A stretch of 64,000 nucleotides of DNA from the NCBI RefSeq assembly GCF_900406815.1, contig NZ_OVCN01000001.1:186001-250000 (forward strand). Reading direction: 5' to 3'. Shown here in pieces: positions 37,095 to 44,119 of the stretch (its first letter is position 1; every line of letters starts with the position of its first letter). The stretch is from Acinetobacter haemolyticus. Its GTDB lineage: Bacteria; Pseudomonadota; Gammaproteobacteria; Pseudomonadales; Moraxellaceae. Made by a program: the position numbers and the translations under genes. A model generated the notes under the pieces. It saw only the letters and a program-made list of their open reading frames with translations, ran no database searches and was not told the origin of the DNA.

Positions 37095-37122
37095 AATAGG
37101 AGGTAAAATACCTCCTATTTTT
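37095..37122. terminator. Bidirectional terminator
   Basis: AATAGGAGGT (37095-37104) pairs with ACCTCCTATT (37110-37119) across AAAAT, with T-rich sequence to the right. It separates the flavin-reductase-like gene from the convergent HopJ-family gene. Confidence 0.85.
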
Positions 37123-37123
37123 A

Positions 37124-37456
37124 TTATTTTGCGACTAGCGCCTCACCTTCAAACTTCACGCCATCCCAGCCATTTTGCATAAATTGACGAATGTTTTGAT
37201 GATCAGTTCCTTCTGGTGTTGCTAATACAGATGCATAATGCTCAGCAAATAAACTTAAGGTATCTTCAGCATTTAGACCTCCAATTTTAGCAAAAGAAAA
37301 AACTTTGGCACTGCCTTGATTTTCAGTTGCAGCATTAAATTGTGCACCATTTTGAAAAGCAGTTGGGGTGTGTTGATAGCGTGCTTCAATAAATGCCAAC
37401 ACATCTGCAAATTTTGCTGAGCCATCTTTTAATTGTGCGAGTAAGCTTTGTGCCAT
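37124..37456 (-). CDS. HopJ-family protein
   Basis: A 110-residue soluble protein matching the HopJ type III effector-like family: FADVLAFIEARYQHTPTAFQNG, SAKVFSFAKIGGLNAEDTLSLFAEHY and HQNIRQFMQNGWDGVKF. Despite the family name, homologues are common in non-pathogens without type III secretion, and none is seen here, so an effector role is unlikely. The biochemical function is unknown. GGAAAG lies upstream of the ATG. Confidence 0.88.
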   Translation of the reverse strand: MAQSLLAQLKDGSAKFADVLAFIEARYQHTPTAFQNGAQFNAATENQGSAKVFSFAKIGGLNAEDTLSLFAEHYASVLATPEGTDHQNIRQFMQNGWDGVKFEGEALVAK

Positions 37457-37576
37457 GAGGACTTTCCATTGTTATTTCGTCAGCGGACAATCATAACATG
37501 ATGTATCTGTGGATAACTTCGCCTTTATACACAGAGTAAAAGATTCGTTGAGTTGTTTAAAAATTATGTTATTTTA

Positions 37577-37659
37577 GGGCAAAGGAGATGGCATTCCTCC
37601 TCTAACAAACCGCCATTGTGGCTAATGATGCCTACGTTACCCTGAACAGGGAGCGTAGG
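37577..37659 (+). promoter_or_regulatory. Fluoride riboswitch (crcB motif)
   Basis: The segment carries the conserved blocks of the fluoride aptamer in order: GGAGATGGCATTCCTCC (37584-37600), AACAAACCGCC, and GGCTAATGATGCCTAC (37620-37635). A hairpin with CCTACG (37631-37636) and CGTAGG (37654-37659), with an inner CCCT/AGGG stem, follows and can serve as the expression platform because it competes for the last aptamer strand. It lies upstream of crcB, the known fluoride exporter gene. Confidence 0.95.
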
Positions 37660-37697
37660 ATTGTGCGCGCTCTGTTCTTAATTTTGAGGGCTCGCAG

Positions 37698-37772
37698 ATG
37701 TATACCATCGATAAAAAAATTGATTACACCATGCCTTATTTTTCTTATTCTCCAAATCTAATTTTGGAGTAA
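37698..37772 (+). CDS. Candidate 24-codon leader ORF between the fluoride riboswitch and crcB
   Basis: ATG 37698 opens a frame of 24 codons beginning MYTIDKKIDY and ending in NLILE, stopping at TAA 37770-37772, two bases before the crcB ATG. It has GAGGG about 8 nt upstream. Its last codons contain the GGAG that is the crcB Shine-Dalgarno, so translation of the leader would be coupled to crcB. Whether it is translated is unknown; no homologue is recalled. Confidence 0.4.
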   Translation: MYTIDKKIDYTMPYFSYSPNLILE

Positions 37773-37774
37773 TT

Positions 37775-38155
37775 ATGTATTATTCCTTGATTTCAATTGC
37801 TTTAGGTTCTGTGCTTGGCGCATGGCTGCGTTGGTTTATTGGTTTAAAACTCAATCCAATTTTTCCACATATCCCACTCGGGACAGTGAGTGTTAATCTG
37901 GTCGGCGGTTTTATTATTGGTTTTGCGATTTCATATTTTTCGCAAAGTGCTTTAAGTCCAAATTATAAGTTATTTGTGATTACCGGATTTTGTGGAGCGC
38001 TGACCACGTTCTCAACCTTTTCCGCTGAGATTATTGCTTTATTGCAAAGTGGTAAATTGGAATATGCGGCACTGACTATTTTGATTCATGTATTGGGATC
38101 ATTGTTGTTTACGATTTTGGGTATGAGTCTACATCAATGGTTGAGTGCTGCTTAG
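37775..38155 (+). CDS. crcB: Fluoride exporter CrcB (Fluc)
   Basis: A 126-residue dual-topology fluoride channel with four transmembrane helices. Signatures are GSVLGAWLRWFIGL, GTVSVNLVGGFIIGF (with the conserved Asn) and TGFCGALTTFSTFSAE, the polar track of Fluc channels. It is downstream of the fluoride riboswitch, so expression should rise with cytoplasmic fluoride. It is followed 18 bp later by a DUF190 gene. Confidence 0.97.
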   Translation: MYYSLISIALGSVLGAWLRWFIGLKLNPIFPHIPLGTVSVNLVGGFIIGFAISYFSQSALSPNYKLFVITGFCGALTTFSTFSAEIIALLQSGKLEYAALTILIHVLGSLLFTILGMSLHQWLSAA

Positions 38156-38173
38156 TCTGGGAGTGTTCGATCG

Positions 38174-38503
38174 ATGAATGGATTTTTAATTAGCTTTTAT
38201 ACCACGCAAAATCGTCAGTATGATGGACAATCAATCGTTGACTGGTTGTTAGCGATCGCAAAGCAAATGGATTTACGTGGTGCAACGGTGATGAACGCCA
38301 GTCAAGGGGTGGATCATCGAGGACAGTTTCATTCAGCGAGTTTCTTTGAGTTGGCGGATCAGCCTGTACAAATCCAGTTTGCAGTCACTGAACAACAGGC
38401 GATAACCTTACTGGATTATCTCAAGACTCAAGATATTTCATTATTCTATGTCAAAAGCCCTATTGAATTTGGCTTTATTGGAAATGCTTCTGCAACGGAT
38501 TAA
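38174..38503 (+). CDS. DUF190 family (PII-like) protein
   Basis: A 109-residue protein of the DUF190 family, small PII-like ferredoxin-fold proteins often encoded beside crcB. The sequence shows SIVDWLLAIAKQMDLRGATVMNASQGVDHRG and a C-terminal beta-strand region. It is probably co-transcribed with crcB under the fluoride riboswitch and may act as a regulator of the channel, which is inference from context. Confidence 0.88.
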   Translation: MNGFLISFYTTQNRQYDGQSIVDWLLAIAKQMDLRGATVMNASQGVDHRGQFHSASFFELADQPVQIQFAVTEQQAITLLDYLKTQDISLFYVKSPIEFGFIGNASATD

Positions 38504-38532
38504 ACAAATAATAAATTTCAGACATAAAAAAA

Positions 38533-38578
38533 GAAGTCTAAGAGGAGGAGATAAGAGCCTTAGACTTCGAATTTTTTT
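38533..38578 (+). terminator. Terminator after the crcB-DUF190 unit
   Basis: GAAGTCTAAG (38533-38542) pairs with CTTAGACTTC (38559-38568) across a 16-nt purine-rich loop; GAA and seven T follow. Five or more A precede it, so it may also act leftward on rpmE2. Confidence 0.88.
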
Positions 38579-38606
38579 ACTTTAATTGCTCAACCTTAAA
38601 ATAAGA

Positions 38607-38861
38607 TTAAGCCTTACGACTAAAACGACCAAAACGTTTGTTAAAGCTTGCAACACGACCTTCATTGCTCGCCTGACGTTGCTCACCTGTATAAAACGGA
38701 TGTGAAGCACTTGAAATATCAAGCGTTACATATGGGTAAACTTGACCTTGATACTCTTTAGTTTGTTTGGTTTGAATGGTGCTACCAATCAAGAAATATG
38801 TATCTGCATTGGTGTCATGAAAAAGGACTTTTTGATAAGCAGGGTGGATATCTTTACGCAT
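38607..38861 (-). CDS. rpmE2: 50S ribosomal protein L31 type B (zinc-independent)
   Basis: An 84-residue L31 paralogue of the type without the CxxC zinc ligands: [20 protein letters not shown], then [14 protein letters not shown], and the C-terminal RFGRFSRK. In many bacteria it replaces the zinc-binding L31 under zinc starvation. The start is ATG 38861 with AGGAG about 7 nt upstream; the longer frame is not used. A Zur-box-like palindrome lies 24-46 bp upstream. Confidence 0.95.
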   Translation of the reverse strand: MRKDIHPAYQKVLFHDTNADTYFLIGSTIQTKQTKEYQGQVYPYVTLDISSASHPFYTGEQRQASNEGRVASFNKRFGRFSRKA

Positions 38862-38884
38862 ATTGAATACTCCTATGAATGACT

Positions 38885-38907
38885 GAAATGTTATAACATA
38901 ACTCAAA
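38885..38907. promoter_or_regulatory. Zur-box-like operator upstream of rpmE2
   Basis: GAAATGTTATAACATAAC starts at 38885. The core GTTATA-A-CATAAC differs at one base from the Zur core GTTATA-N-TATAAC, and the left arm GAAATG is intact. A TTGACG (-35, minus strand at 38911-38916) lies 15-17 bp from TATAAC/TAACAT inside the site, so a bound repressor would cover the -10 region. Confidence 0.65.
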
Positions 38908-38952
38908 CCGCGTCAATGAGAGCTCTTTGGGCGTTGAATCATCCAGCGTCTT

Positions 38953-40278
38953 TTAAGAGTTTGGCACCAGTTCTTCAAAGAGATCATTCAAGTTGTCATT
39001 CACTTTAAGGTGAATGAGATTCCAATAGTGACCAGAAATGGTACGGTTGACCATTAAGGTATCTGGCGAGGGTTTAAAGACATCCCAATATTTCAATGAT
39101 TTTTTAACCAGACGCATTCCATCATGATGTGAGGAGTTTTCTTCAAAGTCATAATGCGTACTTAAAGGACGGAGCAGAATTTCGATCCATTGCAGGTACA
39201 AGTCACTTGGGAATTTTTGTTTTTCTGCAATTGAATGGAGTTCGACCAGTAAATCTTCGACACGAGCAATATCTTCTTGGCGAGCAGCATTCACCAACGC
39301 TTTAAAATGCTGAATAATTTCTGGTGAAAGGGTTTTGACACTCCCGTAATCGTAAATGATCACGCTTCCATCTTCACGAAAGGCAAAATTTCCAGGGTGT
39401 GGATCGCAGTGAAAACGTTTCAGGAAAAACATTTCCTGTCCTAAAGCACGAATCAAGCGACGACCGATCTGATTGCGGATATCAACAGACCATGTACTTG
39501 CCGTTTCAATCGATTCACCTTGTTCAAGACTTAAGGTCAATACGCGCCGTGAAGAATATTCTTTATATACTATTGGTATAATGATTTGATCATCCAGTTT
39601 TTCATGGAAAGTTTTAAAAACTTCGAGGTTCTGCGCTTCGATTTCATAGTTCAATTCTGCTGATAAACTGTCTTGGATCTCTTGGAATAATTGGTCTTGC
39701 AGTTTTTTATCAATTTTGAGCACGCCCATCAGGCGTAAGGCAAGACGAACTTGTTTAAGATCACTTTCACATGCGTCATCCACACCAGGATACTGTACTT
39801 TGACCACCACGGCTTGGCCATTTGGAAGCACTGCACGGTGGACTTGTCCAATCGAGGCAGCAGCGAAGGGTTCTGCTTCAAATGAGCTAAATACTTGATT
39901 TAAAGGTTTGCCGAGTTCTTTTTCGACTTGTTGTTGAATGGCTGAAAAGGGCATTGCTGGTGCTTGGCGTTGTAACTTGGCGATGGCTTTAGCAACTTCA
40001 GGCGGGAAAATGTCTTTGTATTGTGAGGCAATTTGCCCGACTTTCATGACTGCGCCTTTCATTTCTCCTAATGTGTCCGCAATCTGTAAACCAATGTCCT
40101 GAAACAGTTGGCTACGTGCTGCATTTTTTTGCTCTTCGTCTGCCGTGAGGTTTCGAATGGAGTTTGCAACGCTTTTACTGGCAATGCTTGCGGTCATGCC
40201 AGCCAGTTTCAAAAAACGTTTACTGGGTGAGCTTGCATGTTTTGCCATTTTGCTTGACCTCGGGTGATCCAGTTTCAT
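38953..40278 (-). CDS. ABC1/UbiB-family atypical kinase (AarF-like)
   Basis: A 441-residue protein of the ABC1/ADCK/UbiB family. The KxGQ motif is in GAVMKVGQIASQYKDIFPPEV, an Ala-rich P-loop-like AAASIGQVHRAVLPNG follows, and the catalytic loop is FFLKRFHCDPHPGNFAFREDGSV-like, with DYGSVK in place of DFG. Family members support ubiquinone biosynthesis or lipid handling. This one lacks the long C-terminal membrane helices of UbiB and more resembles the shorter AarF homologues, so the exact role is uncertain. Confidence 0.88.
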   Translation of the reverse strand: MKLDHPRSSKMAKHASSPSKRFLKLAGMTASIASKSVANSIRNLTADEEQKNAARSQLFQDIGLQIADTLGEMKGAVMKVGQIASQYKDIFPPEVAKAIAKLQRQAPAMPFSAIQQQVEKELGKPLNQVFSSFEAEPFAAASIGQVHRAVLPNGQAVVVKVQYPGVDDACESDLKQVRLALRLMGVLKIDKKLQDQLFQEIQDSLSAELNYEIEAQNLEVFKTFHEKLDDQIIIPIVYKEYSSRRVLTLSLEQGESIETASTWSVDIRNQIGRRLIRALGQEMFFLKRFHCDPHPGNFAFREDGSVIIYDYGSVKTLSPEIIQHFKALVNAARQEDIARVEDLLVELHSIAEKQKFPSDLYLQWIEILLRPLSTHYDFEENSSHHDGMRLVKKSLKYWDVFKPSPDTLMVNRTISGHYWNLIHLKVNDNLNDLFEELVPNS

Positions 40279-40384
40279 CGTGATACTTTGATCATAGGCG
40301 ACAAAGCTTAAATTGCCTATAACAAAATGTTAAGTCCTGTAAGTATTAAACCTTGCTGCCTTCATGATCATCATGAAACGTAAT

Positions 40385-41734
40385 TTATGTGATCTCTGCT
40401 AAACGTTTATTATTTAAGTATAAGCGCCTAATCAAGAGTACACAGGCAATGCTTAAACCAATAATCAAACCGAGCCAAACGCCTGCGACGCCCCAAATGG
40501 TATAACGTGCTAAATATAAGCCAATCGGAAAAGCAATGACCCAATAAGCCATGAGGGTAATCCACATAGGTGCTTGGGTGTCTTGCATGCCACGTAGACA
40601 ACCTGCCGCACCGACTTGCCAAGCATCCATGAGCTGATAAGCCATCGCAAACCAGAGTAAATACATCGCTACAGGAATAACATGAGGGTCTGTTGTATAG
40701 ATTGCAACGATATATGGACGTGCAATTGCAATCAACAGCATGGTACAGATTGCAAAGAAAGTCGCACTCATTAGTCCGATTTTCTGAACTTGACGCATGG
40801 CATGCCAGTTCTTCTCACCGTAATACATCCCAACACGAATCGTGAGTGCAATCGCGAGGGACAAAGGAATCATAAATAAAACTGAGGTCACAGAGATCGC
40901 AATTTGATGTGCCGCAATCGCATTTTCTCCCAATGGACTTAATACCAAGGCTCCTGTGCTAAAGATACTGACCTCAAAGAAAATCGCTAAACCAATGGGT
41001 AAACCTAACATTAAAATGCGCTTTGCCCATGCTGGATCAAGTTTTTCCCATGTCGTGAAGATCGGGGTTTTTTGATAGGCTTTGGCCTTAGAAATATAAA
41101 TGGCTAAAGTGATAAACATTAACCATTGTAGTATGGCTGTTGCAAAACCACAGCCTGCACTTCCTAAAGCAGGAATAGGGCCAAAACCATACATGAAAAT
41201 CAGGTTGAGTGGGATCAGTACCATAAGCGCCGCTATGCTAATGACGGTTACTGGACGAGGATGCCCCAATGCCTCCGAATAGCTACGTAATGCGGCATAC
41301 ATCATCACTGCAGGCATACCAAAACCAATTGCATGTAAGAATAGACTTGCCTTTGGCAATAAGCTTTCTGGTACACCAAACAATGGTAATAATAATGGCA
41401 TCGCTTGCAAAATCAGCATCGCGAATACCCCAAGAATAACAGCAACCCATAACGATTGGCGTGCAATGGTGGGAATTTTCTCAGGTGTTTTTGCGCCTCG
41501 GGCTTCAGCAACGAGTGGTGTCGTTGCAATCATAATGCCTGCAAATAGCAGCATAATGGGCATCCACAATCCGACACCAATCGCAATCGCTGCAAGATCA
41601 CCAGCGGATAAATGTCCCGCCATAATCGTATCAATCAAGCCAAAACCAGCTTGTGCAAATTGGGTGATCAAAATAGGGAGCATTAAATGAGACAGTTGTT
41701 TAAGTTCAAACCGTGTAGTTATCGTATGAGACAC
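40385..41734 (-). CDS. abeM: MATE-family multidrug efflux pump, AbeM orthologue
   Basis: A 449-residue inner-membrane antiporter with 12 hydrophobic segments. The N-terminus (LMLPILITQFAQAGFGLIDT) and interior (GFGPIPALGSAGCGFATAIL and CLRGMQDTQAPMWITLMAYW) closely match the AbeM protein of A. baumannii as I recall it. That pump exports fluoroquinolones, aminoglycosides, dyes and other cations in exchange for protons or sodium. It is a single leftward gene, with a ydcZ-like gene 28 bp upstream in the same direction. Confidence 0.9.
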   Translation of the reverse strand: MSHTITTRFELKQLSHLMLPILITQFAQAGFGLIDTIMAGHLSAGDLAAIAIGVGLWMPIMLLFAGIMIATTPLVAEARGAKTPEKIPTIARQSLWVAVILGVFAMLILQAMPLLLPLFGVPESLLPKASLFLHAIGFGMPAVMMYAALRSYSEALGHPRPVTVISIAALMVLIPLNLIFMYGFGPIPALGSAGCGFATAILQWLMFITLAIYISKAKAYQKTPIFTTWEKLDPAWAKRILMLGLPIGLAIFFEVSIFSTGALVLSPLGENAIAAHQIAISVTSVLFMIPLSLAIALTIRVGMYYGEKNWHAMRQVQKIGLMSATFFAICTMLLIAIARPYIVAIYTTDPHVIPVAMYLLWFAMAYQLMDAWQVGAAGCLRGMQDTQAPMWITLMAYWVIAFPIGLYLARYTIWGVAGVWLGLIIGLSIACVLLIRRLYLNNKRLAEIT

Positions 41735-41761
41735 AAAAATTCTCTTATAAAATTAGGTCGG

Positions 41762-42232
41762 TTAGCGTTGTAAAGTCAGTACAACACCAACAAATATTAT
41801 AATTGCGCCGAGTAAACGTTGCCAATTAATTGGCATCTTTTCTGTGCCTAACCAGCCAAAATGATCGAGTAACATTGAAATGACCATTTGGCCAAAAATG
41901 ACCACTCCAGAGAAGGTTAAAAAACCGAGTTTAGGTGCAGTGTAAATACTGATTGAAATGGCATACACACCCAAAAAGCCGCCTAACCATAAAAACCATG
42001 GAATGTTTGCGAGTTCGCTCACATCTGGTTTAGCTGTATTTTGAAAATAAACCAGCAGGGCCAAGACAATGGTGCCAATAACGAAGGAGAGCAGGGCTGC
42101 CTGTAAAGGAGAGTGTAAATATTCTCTAAGTTGGGTATTGATCGCCGTTTGGAAAGCCATCGCTACACCAATTCCCAAAGTTAGAGGTAATAAAAGTAAT
42201 AATTGACTCGATATCTTGATCATATTCTTCAT
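41762..42232 (-). CDS. YdcZ/DUF606-family DMT transporter
   Basis: A 156-residue membrane protein with five hydrophobic segments, beginning with LLPLTLGIGVAMAFQTAINTQ and ending in LGAIIIFVGVVLTLQR. This is the half-size DUF606 (YdcZ) branch of the drug/metabolite transporter superfamily, which probably acts as a dimer. The substrate is unknown. It precedes abeM by 27 bp and may share its transcript. Confidence 0.85.
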   Translation of the reverse strand: MKNMIKISSQLLLLLPLTLGIGVAMAFQTAINTQLREYLHSPLQAALLSFVIGTIVLALLVYFQNTAKPDVSELANIPWFLWLGGFLGVYAISISIYTAPKLGFLTFSGVVIFGQMVISMLLDHFGWLGTEKMPINWQRLLGAIIIFVGVVLTLQR

Positions 42233-42342
42233 AATTTTCGCTGTTCTTCTAAGATAACAGTCTAGCGGAATAAAATAATGAAGATAAGTTGATTGGTTAG
42301 AGTCATGTTAAAATAATAACACGTGTTTACCGAGCTTTTACT

Positions 42343-43497
42343 TTGCAGCATCTAGATCCCGCCACAATACCCCTTTCTCTTTATATCCATATGCCTTGGT
42401 GTGTGCGTAAATGTCCTTATTGCGATTTTAATTCGCATGCCGTTCCTGATGGGCATTTGTCGATCGATCTAGAACAGCAATATCTTGCGGCTTTGGTGGC
42501 TGATTTTGAGACGCAAATCGAAATGGCCCAAGGTCGTTCGATTCATAGTGTATTTATTGGTGGGGGAACACCATCGCTGATTTCTGCACAGGGTTATCAA
42601 TGGTTATTTGAACAACTGAAAGCACGTTTGAGTTTTGAGGCAGATTGTGAGATCACCCTTGAAGCCAATCCAGGTACGGTTGAACATGATCCATTTGCGG
42701 ATTACCTTGCTGTTGGTATTAATCGATTATCATTAGGCGTACAAAGTTTCGATACCGAACATTTACAGCGTTTGGGACGGATTCATACAGCCAATAATGC
42801 CCTAGATGCGATTCATCAAGCACGTCAAGCAGGTTTTGAGCGCGTGAATGTTGATCTGATGCACGGTTTACCCCAGCAAACCGAACAACAGGCTTTAGCA
42901 GACCTCCAATTAGCTGTAGAGCATGGTGCGACGCATATTAGTTGGTATCAATTGACCATTGAGCCGAATACGGTATTTTTTAGAACTCAGCCTGTGTTGC
43001 CGCAAGATGAGGTGCTAGAGCATATTCAGGAGAAAGGTGAGGCATACTTAAAAGCCAATGGCTATGTAAATTATGAAGTTTCGGCTTGGCGAAAGGAAAA
43101 ACCCTCAGCACATAATCTGAATTATTGGCAATTTGGCGATTACCTCGCGATTGGAGCGGGCGCACATGGAAAGGTGACACGTACTGAAGGTGTCTACCGT
43201 TTTCAAAAAACCCGCTTGCCGAAAGATTATTTAGCTAAAGTTCCTGCTGAACATGTGCAAATGAAGCGTATTGAAGCAGATGAGTTAGCATTTGAATTTA
43301 TGATGAATGCTCTACGTCTCAATGATGGTGTTGAAGCGACTTTATATGAACAACGTACTGGTTTAAGTTTGGCAGAGTTAGCGCCTATTCTGAACACGTT
43401 ACGCGAAAAGAAACTTTTGGTGGCTGATGCAGATCGTATTGCCTGTACCGAACAGGGTCATATCTTCTTAAATACGGTATTAGAAGCATTTTTATAA
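42343..43497 (+). CDS. hemW: HemW, heme chaperone (radical SAM)
   Basis: A 384-residue radical SAM-family protein once called CPO or HemN-like. The cluster motif is CVRKCPYCDFNSH, with FIGGGTPSLIS, GVQSFDTEHLQRLGR and VDLMHGLPQQT. HemW binds heme and inserts it into acceptor proteins rather than oxidising coproporphyrinogen. The start is TTG 42343; no in-frame ATG is near and no strong Shine-Dalgarno was seen. It is single and rightward, ending near the 43581-43607 terminator. Confidence 0.93.
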   Translation: MQHLDPATIPLSLYIHMPWCVRKCPYCDFNSHAVPDGHLSIDLEQQYLAALVADFETQIEMAQGRSIHSVFIGGGTPSLISAQGYQWLFEQLKARLSFEADCEITLEANPGTVEHDPFADYLAVGINRLSLGVQSFDTEHLQRLGRIHTANNALDAIHQARQAGFERVNVDLMHGLPQQTEQQALADLQLAVEHGATHISWYQLTIEPNTVFFRTQPVLPQDEVLEHIQEKGEAYLKANGYVNYEVSAWRKEKPSAHNLNYWQFGDYLAIGAGAHGKVTRTEGVYRFQKTRLPKDYLAKVPAEHVQMKRIEADELAFEFMMNALRLNDGVEATLYEQRTGLSLAELAPILNTLREKKLLVADADRIACTEQGHIFLNTVLEAFL

Positions 43498-43580
43498 ATT
43501 ATAAACTCGGGAAGGGAATCCTGAAGGTTATGACATAGCTCTTGTCATCTTTTGGAAAGATATTCCATACAAAATAAAAA

Positions 43581-43607
43581 ACCTCATCATAAATGATGAG
43601 GTTTTTT
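43581..43607. terminator. Bidirectional terminator
   Basis: ACCTCATCAT (43581-43590) pairs with ATGATGAGGT (43593-43602), with A5 on the left and T6 on the right. It ends hemW rightward and the tRNA-Lys transcript leftward. Confidence 0.88.
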
Positions 43608-43613
43608 AGAATC

Positions 43614-43689
43614 TGGTGGGTCGTCCGCGACTCGAACGCGGGACCAACGGATTAAAAGTCCGCTGCTCTACCAACTGAGCTAACGACCC
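43614..43689 (-). tRNA. tRNA-Lys (anticodon TTT), copy 1
   Basis: A complete 76-nt cloverleaf read on the minus strand: acceptor GGGTCGT/ACGACCC, D arm with AGCTCAGTTGGTAGAGC, anticodon arm GCGGA-CTTTTAA-TCCGT (anticodon TTT), T arm with GTTCGAGTC, and an encoded CCA at 43614-43616. It is identical in sequence to the copy at 43812. Confidence 0.98.
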
Positions 43690-43811
43690 TGAGCGAGGAT
43701 AAGTAAAACAGCGTTTTACCCGAGCGCAAGAGAAAATCTATGATTTTCTATGGCATTAAACCTCTTACAGGCATTTGTAAAATACATTTTACAAACTATC
43801 AAAACTTAAAG

Positions 43812-43887
43812 TGGTGGGTCGTCCGCGACTCGAACGCGGGACCAACGGATTAAAAGTCCGCTGCTCTACCAACTGAGCTAACGACCC
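43812..43887 (-). tRNA. tRNA-Lys (anticodon TTT), copy 2
   Basis: The second 76-nt copy, identical to the first, with encoded CCA at 43812-43814 and the acceptor 5' end at 43887. It is promoter-proximal in the leftward transcription unit. Confidence 0.98.
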
Positions 43888-44019
43888 TGAGCGAGGATAA
43901 GTAAAACAACGTTTTACCCGAGCGCAAGAGAAAATTTATAATTTTCTTTAGCATTCATACTCGAACTGACTCAGAGAGAAGTAAAAACTTCTAAACACTG
44001 CATCGTTTTGATGTTGCGT

Positions 44020-44047
44020 ATTCTAGCAACTTATTCAGCTAACACAA
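44020..44047 (-). promoter_or_regulatory. Candidate promoter of the tRNA-Lys pair
   Basis: On the minus strand TTGTGT (44042-44047), a 16-bp spacer and TAGAAT (44020-44025) resemble a sigma70 promoter about 130 bp before the first tRNA. The -35 is weak. Its left flank forms a GTTGC/GCAAC palindrome. Confidence 0.4.
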
Positions 44048-44103
44048 GAGGAAATTTAAAAACATGTGCATGATTGTTTATAAAAAGCACGATTTCCTCT
44101 TGT
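44044..44103. terminator. 12-bp perfect inverted repeat with nested stem
   Basis: ACAAGAGGAAAT (44044-44055) and ATTTCCTCTTGT (44092-44103) pair exactly, enclosing a second stem GTGC/GCAC. It begins 16 bp beyond the stop of the leftward acyl-CoA synthetase gene and overlaps the -35 of the tRNA promoter. There is no T run, so it is a likely 3' hairpin of the synthetase message. Confidence 0.45.
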
Positions 44104-44119
44104 TTAGTTAAAAAATAAA

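Larger units (their letters stand above)
43614..43955. repeat. Tandem duplication carrying tRNA-Lys, 198-bp period
   Basis: Positions 43614-43757 and 43812-43955 are near-identical over 144 bp: the tRNA plus about 68 bp of its 5' flank, including GTAAAAC-N3-GTTTTAC and the run GAGCGCAAGAGAAAAT. The flank differs at a few bases, whereas the tRNA part is identical. This looks like a local duplication of a tRNA and its leader. Confidence 0.9.

Noticed and set aside
37124..37456. Type III secretion effector (HopJ)
   Set aside because: The family name only; no type III apparatus is present, and homologues occur widely in non-pathogens.
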